Positions 1 through 6,756 of a DNA stretch of 12,653 nt are shown one piece after another; the first letter of the stretch is position 1; every line of letters starts with the position of its first letter. The notes under the pieces were generated by a model. That model made no database searches. It saw only the letters and a list, made by a program, of their open reading frames with translations, and was not told the origin of the DNA. The translations under genes were made by a program, and so were the position numbers. Origin of the DNA: Eubacteriales Family XIII. Incertae Sedis bacterium (GTDB lineage: Bacteria > Bacillota > Clostridia > Peptostreptococcales > Anaerovoracaceae); assembly GCA_031290715.1 (NCBI GenBank), contig JAITNA010000138.1, forward strand, positions 1 to 12,653, written 5' to 3'.

Positions 1-107
1 TGGACGCCGTATCCATCGGAAGCAATATGCTCATCGCCTATTTCATCGAAAAAGGCGTCAAAACCCCCGACAAAATCAAATTAGGCTGGGGCCGCGGGCA
101 GATTTAG
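1..107 (+). CDS. 3' end of an unidentified protein (partial)
   Basis: An open frame with codons from base 3 ends at TAG 105-107 and encodes the last 34 residues of a protein whose start lies outside the window. The peptide starts DAVSIGSNMLIAYF and ends GWGRGQI. Its spacing (D-A-V-x-I-G, then G-V-K-x-P-D-K-I-x-L-G) loosely resembles the C-terminal lobe of LacI/periplasmic-binding-protein folds, where DAVAIG, GIKVPEDI and a final G recur. That is pattern similarity only, and the family is not identified. The gene converges with the minus-strand gene ending at 334, with the palindromic repeats between them. Confidence 0.5.
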   Translation, partial: DAVSIGSNMLIAYFIEKGVKTPDKIKLGWGRGQI

Positions 108-159
108 CCACTGTCGGCCAAGTTCATTGCGATATATCAAATGTGAGGGATCTTTTGTG

Positions 160-218
160 CGAATCCTGACTCTATTCCGCCTTTAACAGGCAAAAAGGCG
201 TAATAGAGTCAGGATTCG
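160..218. repeat. 59-bp palindromic repeat, copy 1
   Basis: A 25-nt left arm (160-184, beginning CGAATCCTGACTCTATT) pairs with a 25-nt right arm (194-218, ending AATAGAGTCAGGATTCG) around a 9-nt loop. There is a single mismatch, C177 against T201. The sequence is about 85% identical to copy 2 at 242-300. It lies between two convergent genes. A T-run occurs only about 14 nt downstream on the plus strand (233-238), so it is not a textbook intrinsic terminator, although a bidirectional terminator role is possible. No coding function is visible. It may be a dispersed small palindromic element. Confidence 0.85.
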
Positions 219-241
219 TCAAAAAACAAGGCTTTTTTATA

Positions 242-300
242 CGAATCTTGACGCTATTTCGCCTTTGACCGTCAAAAGGGCGTAATAGAGTCAAAATTCG
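242..300. repeat. 59-bp palindromic repeat, copy 2
   Basis: Second copy of the 59-bp palindrome, in the same orientation and of the same length, 23 nt after copy 1. Arms 242-266 and 276-300 pair with three mismatches (247/295, 253/289, 259/283) and one G-T pair. At the seventh stem position copy 1 has C-G and copy 2 has T-A, a compensatory change hinting that the fold matters. The 23-nt spacer contains A6-CAAGGC-T6 (221-238), a small AT-only dyad. The copy ends 34 nt before the stop of the minus-strand gene. Confidence 0.85.
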
Positions 301-333
301 CATATGAAAGCATTCTTTCAGGGAATTTGGATG

Positions 334-1257
334 TCAATCTAAGGAATTTATCTCGGGGTCGCTGTCCCACCGGGGGAATTTGCGCCCAAAATTTCTGCGC
401 TCTGGAATTCCTATGTCTTTCAATCGGGAAATCATTTTGCCTGATTGAATATCAGCCCATGTAAAACGCAATACCTTGTGTCCGGCTTCCGTAATGCGGT
501 CCTCCCGTTTCTTTTCGCTAAAAATTGCTTCTTTGTCAGTATATTTGATCTTGCCGTCAAGTTCCGCAACGATTGAGCGTCTGTTTGAGCGCTTGTCTAT
601 CTGCCATCGCATATCTACCCGCCCAAGAAAGCGATCCGCATCGGACAGCGTTACTTGCTGTTCGGGCATTACCAATCCCGCTTGGTATATTGTCAGCCAC
701 GCAAGGGTTTCCATTGGGGATTCACATTTTGCGTTTGCAAATGGCAGCAGCAAGCTCAATTTTTTGTTTCCCGGTATGCCGGAATTCTTGCAAAGGCTTT
801 TCGCAAGCGCCGCCGCAGAAAAATGCCCGGCAGCAATACAGTGGTTGAGCGCCGTCAATGCCGCCTTGGCATCAAGGCTCGAAGCCAAATCAACGACGAC
901 ACGCTCCGGCTTGGCGACTCTTGCCCCGCCGATCAAATCAAAATCCAAATAGGCTGTTGAAAAGTGCCACCGAATCAAATTTTTTCCTAAATGCCGCTTT
1001 GCGGTTGAATAACAATGGGGACGATAGGAAATGCGAGGCGGCACCGGGATATCTCTCATCACGGCGCCGCTGATATTTGAAAATACCGGGCAATTGCCTT
1101 TCATCTTTCTTGAATAATATTCAATCACCGCCCGGTGTCTTTCGGTCGGCATCAAGCGCCGCCACTCCGCGCGGACAGCATACAGGTTTGCGCTGAGGCT
1201 TTCATAGACCGCAGTGTTGATATCATCAGGATTGAGCGTATAAATAATTATATACAT
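334..1257 (-). CDS. AbiEi/DUF559-like protein with PD-(D/E)XK-type C-terminal domain
   Basis: About 307 residues, read leftwards. The C-terminal third has FLGRVD, a variable stretch, VAELDGKIKY, then EKKREDRI and VLRFTWADI. This is the pattern of DUF559/Vsr-like endonuclease-fold domains attached to AbiEi-type antitoxin proteins, many of them actinobacterial. Candidate active-site residues are D215, E232, D234 and K236. The middle (ERVVVDLASSLDAKAALTALNHCI) matches the linker helix of those proteins, and the N-terminal part (HRAVIEYYSRK, then SNISGAVMRDIPVP) matches their helical region. No AbiEii-type toxin gene is next to it, so a toxin-antitoxin role is not supported; it could be an orphan defence or regulatory protein. 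The start is uncertain. ATG at 1257 has no clear Shine-Dalgarno and follows an AT-rich stretch. The frame is open up to 1431, but that extension would overlap the paaK promoter and ribosome binding site. The next ATG downstream is at 1152. AT-richness near the 5' end suggests recent acquisition. Confidence 0.65.
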   Translation of the reverse strand: MYIIIYTLNPDDINTAVYESLSANLYAVRAEWRRLMPTERHRAVIEYYSRKMKGNCPVFSNISGAVMRDIPVPPRISYRPHCYSTAKRHLGKNLIRWHFSTAYLDFDLIGGARVAKPERVVVDLASSLDAKAALTALNHCIAAGHFSAAALAKSLCKNSGIPGNKKLSLLLPFANAKCESPMETLAWLTIYQAGLVMPEQQVTLSDADRFLGRVDMRWQIDKRSNRRSIVAELDGKIKYTDKEAIFSEKKREDRITEAGHKVLRFTWADIQSGKMISRLKDIGIPERRNFGRKFPRWDSDPEINSLD

Positions 1258-1338
1258 ATTAAAACATAAATGTATAATAATGTAAATACCGTATTTTCTC
1301 GTTTTGAGTTTGAGAGGGCGTAAAGTTTTGGGCGCAAT

Positions 1339-1367
1339 TTGAACACAGCGCGGTTCTGTGAGATAAT
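1339..1367 (+). promoter_or_regulatory. predicted sigma70-type promoter for paaK-ACT
   Basis: TTGAAC (1339-1344), 17 nt, GATAAT (1362-1367). Both hexamers are close to consensus with ideal spacing, predicting transcription from about 1374 and a roughly 50-nt leader before the TTG start of paaK. It sits in the intergenic space between the divergent genes at 1257 and 1425. No operator or riboswitch fold was recognised in the leader. Confidence 0.55.
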
Positions 1368-1424
1368 TCATGTTGGCGGAGAAAATAGCAAGTTGTCGCG
1401 GCGGTGAAAAGGAGAGGCGGAACA

Positions 1425-2720
1425 TTGGCATACTATCAGGAAAGTATGGAGAGGGCGTCGCGCGATGAGATGACAGCCCTTCAGTCGGAAAGATTGGTCA
1501 ATCAGGTAAAGCATGTTTATGAAAACGTAGCGCCCTATCGGGCCAAGATGAGGGAAAAGGGTTTGGAGCCCGGGGATATCCGGGGGCTTGAGGACCTTTA
1601 CAAGCTGCCGTTCCTGACGAAAAACGACCTCAGGGACGAGTATCCGTATGGGTATCTTGCGGTACCGCTTTCGGAGTGTGTGCGCATTCAGTCGACGAGC
1701 GGGACGACGGGCAAGCGCGTGGTCGCTTTCTATACGCAGCATGACATCGACCTTTGGGACGAATGCTGCGCGCGGTCCATCGTGGCGGTCGGCGGCACGA
1801 ATGAGGACGTTGTGCATGTCAGCTACGGGTACGGGCTGTTCACGGGCGGCCCCGGGCTCAACGGCGGTTCGCACAAGGTCGGCTCCCTGACCCTGCCGAT
1901 GTCGTCGGGCAATACGGAGCGGCAGATTCAGTTCATGACGGATTTGGGTTCGACCATCCTGTGCTGTACGCCGTCCTACGCGGCTTTCCTTGCGGAAGCG
2001 ATCCACGACGCGGGGCTCATCGATCAAATCAGCCTGAAAGCCGGCATCTTCGGCGCCGAAGCATGGAGCGAGGAAATGCGGCGGGAGATCGAAAAAAATA
2101 TGCGCATTAAGGCGTATGACATCTATGGGCTTACGGAAACGTCGGGTCCGGGCGTGTCGTTTGAATGCGCCGAACAAACGGGGATGCATGTCAATGAGGA
2201 TCATTTTTTCCCCGAGATTATCGATCCCGATACGCTCGAAGTACTGCCGGAGGGCAGCAAGGGCGAGCTTGTGTTCACGAGCCTGACCAAGCAGGCGTTC
2301 CCGCTGCTGCGGTACCGGACGCGCGACGTCTGCGTGCTGACGCGGAAGGAATGTTCCTGCGGCAGGACGCTCATCAAGATGGCGAAGCCGATGGGCCGGA
2401 CGGACGATATGCTCATCATCCGCGGCGTCAACGTATTCCCGTCGCAGATCGAAACGGTGCTGCTCAATCAGGGCTACCCGGCGAATTATCTCATCATCCT
2501 CGACCGCGTCAGCCATACGGACAGCTTCGAGGTGCAGGTGGAAATGACCGAGGAGATGTTTTCCGACGAAGTCCGTTTCATCGAAAAGAAAGAGGCCGAA
2601 CTTTTGGCGTCGCTGCGCGCCATGCTCGGCATTTCGCCGAAGGTCACGCTTGTCGCGCCGCGGTCGATCGCGCGCAGCGAGGGCAAGGCTGTCCGTGTCG
2701 TTGACAAAAGGAAGATATAG
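1425..2720 (+). CDS. paaK: phenylacetate-CoA ligase (anaerobic-type, AMP-forming)
   Basis: Activates phenylacetate or a related aryl acid to its CoA thioester using ATP through an acyl-adenylate, in the cytosol. The 431 residues match the family length of about 430. The adenylate-forming motifs are in order: P-loop STSGTTGK (90-97), YGLTETSG (234-241), RYRTRD (296-301), MGRTDDMLIIRG (323-334) and the C-terminal catalytic lysine in SEGKAVR (K421). A CSCGR cysteine motif precedes the GRTDD motif. The frame opens at GTG 1404, but TTG 1425 is preferred: AGGAG lies at 1410-1414 and translation from there gives AYYQESMERASRDE, typical of the family N terminus. ATG 1446, with AGGA at 1438, is an alternative. 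The ACT-domain gene starts 24 nt downstream. In anaerobes this pair often accompanies indolepyruvate:ferredoxin oxidoreductase genes in amino-acid catabolism; those genes are not in this window, so the true aryl substrate is unknown. Confidence 0.9.
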   Translation: MAYYQESMERASRDEMTALQSERLVNQVKHVYENVAPYRAKMREKGLEPGDIRGLEDLYKLPFLTKNDLRDEYPYGYLAVPLSECVRIQSTSGTTGKRVVAFYTQHDIDLWDECCARSIVAVGGTNEDVVHVSYGYGLFTGGPGLNGGSHKVGSLTLPMSSGNTERQIQFMTDLGSTILCCTPSYAAFLAEAIHDAGLIDQISLKAGIFGAEAWSEEMRREIEKNMRIKAYDIYGLTETSGPGVSFECAEQTGMHVNEDHFFPEIIDPDTLEVLPEGSKGELVFTSLTKQAFPLLRYRTRDVCVLTRKECSCGRTLIKMAKPMGRTDDMLIIRGVNVFPSQIETVLLNQGYPANYLIILDRVSHTDSFEVQVEMTEEMFSDEVRFIEKKEAELLASLRAMLGISPKVTLVAPRSIARSEGKAVRVVDKRKI

Positions 2721-2744
2721 GGAAAATTCAGAAGGAGGAAAGCC

Positions 2745-3164
2745 ATGCTCATCGATCAAATATCCATCTTTGCGGAAAACAAACCCGGCACATTGGCGGA
2801 GATTACCGCCATGCTCGCGGAAGCGAGTATCGACATCGAAGCGTTCACCATTGCGGACACCTCCGAGTTCGGGATCCTGCGGCTCATCGTCGACGCGCCG
2901 AAAAAGGCCTTGGCCGTTTTGAAATTGGGCGGTTGGGTCGCGACCCTCACGCCCGTGATTGCGGTCAAAATGGACGACCAACCCGGCAGTTTGTCGAAAA
3001 TATTGAAGATGTTCGCGGAAGCGGGCGTTTCCATCGAATACCTCTACGCCTTCGTTGCGCGGGAAGCGGGATACGCCTATGTGATTTTCCGCGTGGAGGA
3101 CGCGCCGAAAGCGGTCGCCATCTTGGAAGCGTCGGGCGTCGTCACGGCGGCTTCCCTCGCATAG
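2745..3164 (+). CDS. tandem ACT-domain protein
   Basis: A 139-residue cytosolic protein made of two ACT domains. The first (about 4-66) starts IDQISIFAENKPGTLAEIT; the second (about 73-139) starts PVIAVKMDDQPGSLSKIL. Both carry the beta-alpha-beta signature with a PG(T/S)L turn where ACT domains usually bind a small ligand, commonly an amino acid. A strong site, GAAGGAGG, precedes the ATG. It lies 24 nt behind paaK and shares its promoter. Such stand-alone ACT proteins are recurrent partners of paaK in anaerobes, so it probably senses an aromatic amino acid or product and modulates the ligase or its pathway. That role is inference; no enzymatic domain is present. Confidence 0.85.
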   Translation: MLIDQISIFAENKPGTLAEITAMLAEASIDIEAFTIADTSEFGILRLIVDAPKKALAVLKLGGWVATLTPVIAVKMDDQPGSLSKILKMFAEAGVSIEYLYAFVAREAGYAYVIFRVEDAPKAVAILEASGVVTAASLA

Positions 3165-3214
3165 GACCATATAATAATAATCGTAACAAAGCGGAGGAAT
3201 GCGGGAGGATTCAT

Positions 3215-4774
3215 GTGAAAAAATTGCGGGCGCTGATCAGCGTATCGGACAAAACAGGCGTTGTTGAATTCGCCGAAAATCTGACGAAAATGGGCGCGGA
3301 GATCATTTCGACGGGCGGCACTTTCCGTACACTGCGGGAAGCGGGCGTACCCGCCTTATCCATCTCAGATGTGACGGGATTCCCCGAATGTTTGGACGGC
3401 CGCGTCAAGACGCTTCACCCCGCCGTTCACGGCGGCATCCTCGCGATGCGCGGCAAGGAGGAGCACATGGCGCAGCTTGCAAAGCTCGGTATCGAAATGA
3501 TCGACATCGTCGCCATCAATCTTTATCCGTTCAAAGAAACCATTCTGCGGGAGGGCGTCACGCTCCCGGACGCGATCGAAAACATCGACATCGGCGGCCC
3601 GGCGATGCTGCGGTCGGCCGCGAAAAACCATAAGGATGTAATCGTGATCTGCGACCCGAAAGACTATGGGCCGGTATTGGCCGATCTCGCTTCGGAAGAG
3701 GGCGCCGGCTATGAAGCCCGCTACCGTTTGGCGATCAAGGTATTCGAGCACACCGCCGCCTACGACGCGATGATCGCCGACTATCTCCGCGCGGAGAAGG
3801 GCATCCCCCTGCCCGACAATCCTACCTTCACATACGAAAAGATTCAAACGCTGCGCTACGGCGAAAACCCTCATCAACACGCATCTTATTATCGGGAAAT
3901 CCGTCCGTGGACGGGCGCTTTGGTGAACGCAAAACAGCTGCACGGCAAGGAGCTTTCCTTTAATAATATCAACGATACGAACGGCGCGCTTGCGTGTTTG
4001 CGGGAGTTCGCGGAGCCGACGGTGGTCGCCGTCAAGCACGCCAATCCCTGCGGCGCCGGCAGCGCGGACACGATTTGCGGCGCGTACCGGAAAGCCTATC
4101 AAGCGGACCCCGTTTCCATTTTCGGCGGGATTGTCGCGGCCAATCGGCCGATCGACGGGGACAGCGCCGCGGAAATCGCGAAGATTTTTGCGGAGATTGT
4201 CATCGCGCCGGGGTTCACGGACGAGGGGCTTTCTGTGCTGACGCGGAAGCAAAACCTCCGGCTGCTCGCGCTTCCGGACATTGCGAAACAGCCGCCGGCC
4301 GGCGGCATCGACATCAAGAAAGCGGACGGGGGCCTTCTGATTCAGGACGCCGACAGCGAGCTTTTTGACGCGGCCGCGTGGAAAATTGTCACGAAGAAAC
4401 AGCCGACGCCCGAGGAGATCGAGGATTTGAAGTTTGGGATGAAGGTCGTCAAACACGTCAAATCAAACGCCATCGTCCTTGCGCGCGGCGGTATGACGCT
4501 CGGCGTCGGGCCGGGCCAGACGAACCGGATCGGCGCGGCGCGTATCGCGATCGCGGGGCCGGAACTCGAAGGCGGCGCGCGCGACCTCTCGGGCGCGGTG
4601 ATGGCGTCGGACGCTTTCTTCCCCTTCCCCGATTGCGCGGAAGCGGCGGCGGCAGCCGGGATCACCGCCATCATTCAGCCGGGCGGCTCCGTCAAGGACG
4701 AGGAATCGATCCGCGTCTGCGACGAGATGGGAATCGCGATGGTATTCACGGGCGTACGGCATTTCAAACACTAA
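3215..4774 (+). CDS. purH: bifunctional AICAR transformylase / IMP cyclohydrolase
   Basis: Catalyses the last two steps of IMP synthesis: formylation of AICAR by 10-formyl-THF, then ring closure to IMP. The 519 residues are the expected length. The N-terminal MGS-like cyclohydrolase domain shows ISVSDKTG, STGGT and DGRVKTLHP (K65 in the conserved KTLHP). The transformylase domain shows RYGENPHQ (214-221), the catalytic pair K274-H275 in KHANPCG, SIFGGIVAAN and the C-terminal FTGVRHFKH. GTG 3215 is chosen because GGGAGG (3203-3208) sits 6 nt upstream and the product starts KKLRALISVSDKTG as in the family. The ATG two bases earlier is followed at once by TGA, out of frame. A second GGAGG lies at 3193-3197. 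A TATAAT at 3170-3175 after the ACT gene could be a -10 box, but no good -35 was found, so purH may be read through from the paaK promoter. purD follows after 12 nt. Confidence 0.97.
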   Translation: MKKLRALISVSDKTGVVEFAENLTKMGAEIISTGGTFRTLREAGVPALSISDVTGFPECLDGRVKTLHPAVHGGILAMRGKEEHMAQLAKLGIEMIDIVAINLYPFKETILREGVTLPDAIENIDIGGPAMLRSAAKNHKDVIVICDPKDYGPVLADLASEEGAGYEARYRLAIKVFEHTAAYDAMIADYLRAEKGIPLPDNPTFTYEKIQTLRYGENPHQHASYYREIRPWTGALVNAKQLHGKELSFNNINDTNGALACLREFAEPTVVAVKHANPCGAGSADTICGAYRKAYQADPVSIFGGIVAANRPIDGDSAAEIAKIFAEIVIAPGFTDEGLSVLTRKQNLRLLALPDIAKQPPAGGIDIKKADGGLLIQDADSELFDAAAWKIVTKKQPTPEEIEDLKFGMKVVKHVKSNAIVLARGGMTLGVGPGQTNRIGAARIAIAGPELEGGARDLSGAVMASDAFFPFPDCAEAAAAAGITAIIQPGGSVKDEESIRVCDEMGIAMVFTGVRHFKH

Positions 4775-4786
4775 GGCGGGCAGGAT

Positions 4787-6082
4787 ATGCAGGATATGAA
4801 AGTATTGATTGTAGGCGGCGGCGGCCGCGAACATGCCATTGCGTGGAAATTGGCGCAGAGCCGGCGGGTGGGCGAAATTGTCTGCGCCCCCGGCAACGCG
4901 GGCATCGAACAGATCGCCCGCTGCGTGCCCGTGGCCGCGGAGGATATCGAAGGGCTGACCGCGCTCGCGAAAGCGGAACAGCCGGGACTGACGGTGATCG
5001 GGCCGGAAACGCCGCTTGCCGAAGGGCTGACGGACGCCATCGAAGCGCTTGGGCTGAAGGTATTCGGCCCGGACAAAAGCTGCGCGCGGCTTGAAGCGAG
5101 CAAGTCTTTCACAAAAGCCTTTCTCGCGCGGCACGGCATTCCGACCGCGGGATACCGCGAGTATACGGACATCGAAAGCCTGAAAGCCGACATCGGCGTC
5201 TTTGGTTTTCCGATGGTGCTGAAAGCGGACGGCTTGGCCGCGGGCAAGGGCGTGATCATCGCGGAGGACCGCGCGGCGGCCGAGAGCGCCGCGGACGAAC
5301 TCATGGGCCTGCGCACGTTCGGGGCGGCGGGCGACAAGGTGGTGGTCGAAGAGTTTCTGCGCGGGACGGAAGCTTCCATGCTCTGTTTCGTCGACGGCGG
5401 CGCCATCGTCCCCATGGAATCCGCACAGGATTACAAGAGAATATACGACGGGGACAAGGGGCCGAACACGGGCGGTATGGGCGCATATTCCCCGAGCTTG
5501 CTTTTCGACGCGGCGATGGAGCGGCGCGTGCGCGAGTGCATTTTGCTTCCGACGCTGGCGGGCTTCAAAGCGGACGGATTGGATTTCAAGGGCGTGCTTT
5601 TCATCGGCCTGATGCTCACGGACGAAGGCCCGAAAGTGATCGAGTTCAACAATCGTTTTGGGGACCCCGAAACGCAAGCCGTGCTGCCCCGCCTGAAAAC
5701 CGATCTTGCGGAGATCATGCTGTCGGCGCTTGAAAACAATCTTTCGCGCACCGTGATCGAGTGGGACGGCGGCGTGAGGACGGTCTGCGTGGTCATGGCG
5801 GCGGGGGGCTATCCGGGCGCGTACCGGAAAGGTGATGTAATCACCGGTTTGCGGGATGTCCCCGCGGATATAAGGGTCTTTCACGCCGGCACGGGGAAGA
5901 ATGAAAACGGAGATATCGTAACGGCGGGCGGGCGCGTGCTCGGTGTACTCGGGCAGGGCCGGACGCATGAAGAGGCGCGGGCGCGGGCGTATGAGGGCGC
6001 CGCGAGGATTTCCTTCGCGGGGGCGGTTTATCGGGAGGACATTGGGGTGGTATACTCTGGATTCCCGCATTCGCGGGAATGA
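4787..6082 (+). CDS. purD: phosphoribosylamine-glycine ligase (GAR synthetase)
   Basis: Joins glycine to phosphoribosylamine with ATP, the second step of purine synthesis. It has the expected architecture: N-domain IVGGGGREHA (8-17), ATP-grasp with KADGLAAGKG (from K146), VVVEEFLRGTEAS, GPNTGGMGAYSP (about 225-236), and metal-binding EFNNRFGDPETQ (E286, N288), then a C-domain. Length is 431 residues from ATG 4787. That start has AGGCGG at 4774-4779, 7 nt away. ATG 4796 (product MKVLIVGGGG, 428 residues) fits the family N terminus equally well; the two starts arise from a 9-bp tandem duplication (GCAGGATAT twice, 4780-4797). The last residues, GFPHSRE, and the TGA stop are encoded by a REP-like palindrome at 6057-6084, so the native tail may have been altered. 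It lies in an operon with purH and perhaps with the Mur-like gene 16 nt downstream. Confidence 0.96.
   Translation: MQDMKVLIVGGGGREHAIAWKLAQSRRVGEIVCAPGNAGIEQIARCVPVAAEDIEGLTALAKAEQPGLTVIGPETPLAEGLTDAIEALGLKVFGPDKSCARLEASKSFTKAFLARHGIPTAGYREYTDIESLKADIGVFGFPMVLKADGLAAGKGVIIAEDRAAAESAADELMGLRTFGAAGDKVVVEEFLRGTEASMLCFVDGGAIVPMESAQDYKRIYDGDKGPNTGGMGAYSPSLLFDAAMERRVRECILLPTLAGFKADGLDFKGVLFIGLMLTDEGPKVIEFNNRFGDPETQAVLPRLKTDLAEIMLSALENNLSRTVIEWDGGVRTVCVVMAAGGYPGAYRKGDVITGLRDVPADIRVFHAGTGKNENGDIVTAGGRVLGVLGQGRTHEEARARAYEGAARISFAGAVYREDIGVVYSGFPHSRE
6027..6056 (+). promoter_or_regulatory. possible weak promoter before the Mur-like gene
   Basis: TTTATC (6027-6032), 18 nt, TGG-TATACT (-10 at 6051-6056 with an extended-10 TGn) lies inside the 3' end of purD. 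It would start transcription around 6063, inside the REP-like palindrome and about 36 nt ahead of the Mur-like ORF. The -35 match is poor, so read-through from purHD is at least as likely. Confidence 0.25.
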
Positions 6083-6084
6083 CA
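6057..6084 (-). repeat. REP-like unit at the purD stop codon
   Basis: On the minus strand it reads TGTCATTCCCGC, GAAT, GCGGGAATCCAG: an 8-bp perfect stem (ATTCCCGC/GCGGGAAT) with a 4-nt loop. It has the same ends, TGTCATTC and GAATCCAG, as the two half-units at 6757-6846. It overlaps the last codons and TGA of purD. Similar GTCATTCCCG palindromes are scattered between genes in many bacterial genomes. No RAYT-type transposase is in the window. Confidence 0.7.
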
Positions 6085-6098
6085 GCAGGGAGTCTGAA

Positions 6099-6746
6099 AT
6101 GAGGATGGGTATGAAAAAGGAAACGACGATTGTCACAGGTACGCGGGGTGCGCCGGAGGTTGCGGCGGCGCTGCGCCGTGTGCTAAAGGCCTTGGGGCGC
6201 GGCGACACGGCAGAAGCGGCGCCGGCCGCGGACAGCCCGGCGCTTCCCGCGGGCGCGGGCGGCGGCTATGACGTCGGTGTTCATACGATCATAGACGCGG
6301 ACGCGGAGATTGCGTACGGGACAGTGGAGGATTGCAAGAAGGCGATCTTGAGCTTGTTTGAATCGGTCAAAAGGAGCGTGGTCAACGCGGACGACCCGTT
6401 CTCGGCGGAGCTTCTCCGCGCCCGTCCGGACGGCGACGTCGTGCGCTACGGGATTTTTGATGTTGACGCCTGTGACCTGTACGCGGACAAGCTGCTGTAC
6501 GACAACGACGGCGTGCGCTACGACATCGTCTACCGGCTTCGGAAAGAGGACGAAGCGCTCTATATGTCCGAACAGGGACATCAGCCTTTCACAAGCCGCA
6601 TTCCCGTATTCCTCAGCCGATCCGGGCAAACCGCTGTGTATACCACCTTGGCCGCCGCCGGCGCGTGCATTCAGCTTGGCGTTGATCTAAATAGGTTAGA
6701 ACCGATCCTCGGCGATGATATATTTGATGTTACGATTCAGACATGA
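6099..6746 (+). CDS. degenerate, truncated Mur ligase-like protein
   Basis: 215 residues with no confident named family, but readable as a Mur ligase (MurE-like) N-to-centre remnant. TIVTGTRGAPEVAAALRRVL (10-29) aligns with the P-loop TGTNGKTTVA, with the ATP-binding GKT replaced by GAP. A low-complexity Ala/Pro/Gly stretch follows (about 36-56). Then HTIIDADAEIAYGTVEDC aligns with TN..DHLDYHGTMENY, losing the DHLD residues, and the position of the carbamylated lysine reads I83. NADDP (96-100) is intact, followed by VVRYG, and SGQTAVYTTLAAAG (175-188) matches the GxxNVYNALAAIA segment. The C-terminal Mur domain is absent. ATG 6099 has AGGGAG 6 nt upstream; ATGs 6105 and 6111 are alternatives. 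The frame is intact over 215 codons, which favours a maintained non-catalytic protein over a pseudogene, though recent decay is possible. It follows purD by 16 nt. It may bind a UDP-muramyl or nucleotide ligand, or a partner Mur enzyme; this is inference. Confidence 0.6.
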   Translation: MRMGMKKETTIVTGTRGAPEVAAALRRVLKALGRGDTAEAAPAADSPALPAGAGGGYDVGVHTIIDADAEIAYGTVEDCKKAILSLFESVKRSVVNADDPFSAELLRARPDGDVVRYGIFDVDACDLYADKLLYDNDGVRYDIVYRLRKEDEALYMSEQGHQPFTSRIPVFLSRSGQTAVYTTLAAAGACIQLGVDLNRLEPILGDDIFDVTIQT

Positions 6747-6756
6747 GCTAAAATGC

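Noticed and set aside
160..300. CRISPR array
   Set aside because: Only two units, each itself a 59-bp palindrome, with a 23-nt AT-rich spacer and no cas genes.
334..1257. Complete type IV toxin-antitoxin (AbiE) pair
   Set aside because: No AbiEii-like nucleotidyltransferase gene lies on either side.
1368..3170. 600-codon open frame on the minus strand
   Set aside because: Lies antisense to paaK and the ACT gene, has Arg/His/Asp-rich composition typical of a shadow of GC-rich codons, and no recognisable domain.
2933..3214. 5' extension of the purH frame into the ACT gene
   Set aside because: Overlaps the ACT coding region in another frame; GTG 3215 with its ribosome binding site gives the family-typical N terminus.
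3165..3214. Purine riboswitch before purH
   Set aside because: Only 50 nt, no conserved aptamer stems or loops; just a possible TATAAT and two ribosome-binding-like sites.
5943..6098. 5' extension of the Mur-like frame into purD
   Set aside because: The extension is the out-of-frame shadow of the purD C terminus and of the palindrome; ATG 6099 has a good ribosome binding site.
4463..6208. 581-codon open frame on the minus strand
   Set aside because: Antisense to purH, purD and the start of the Mur-like gene; shadow composition and no domain.
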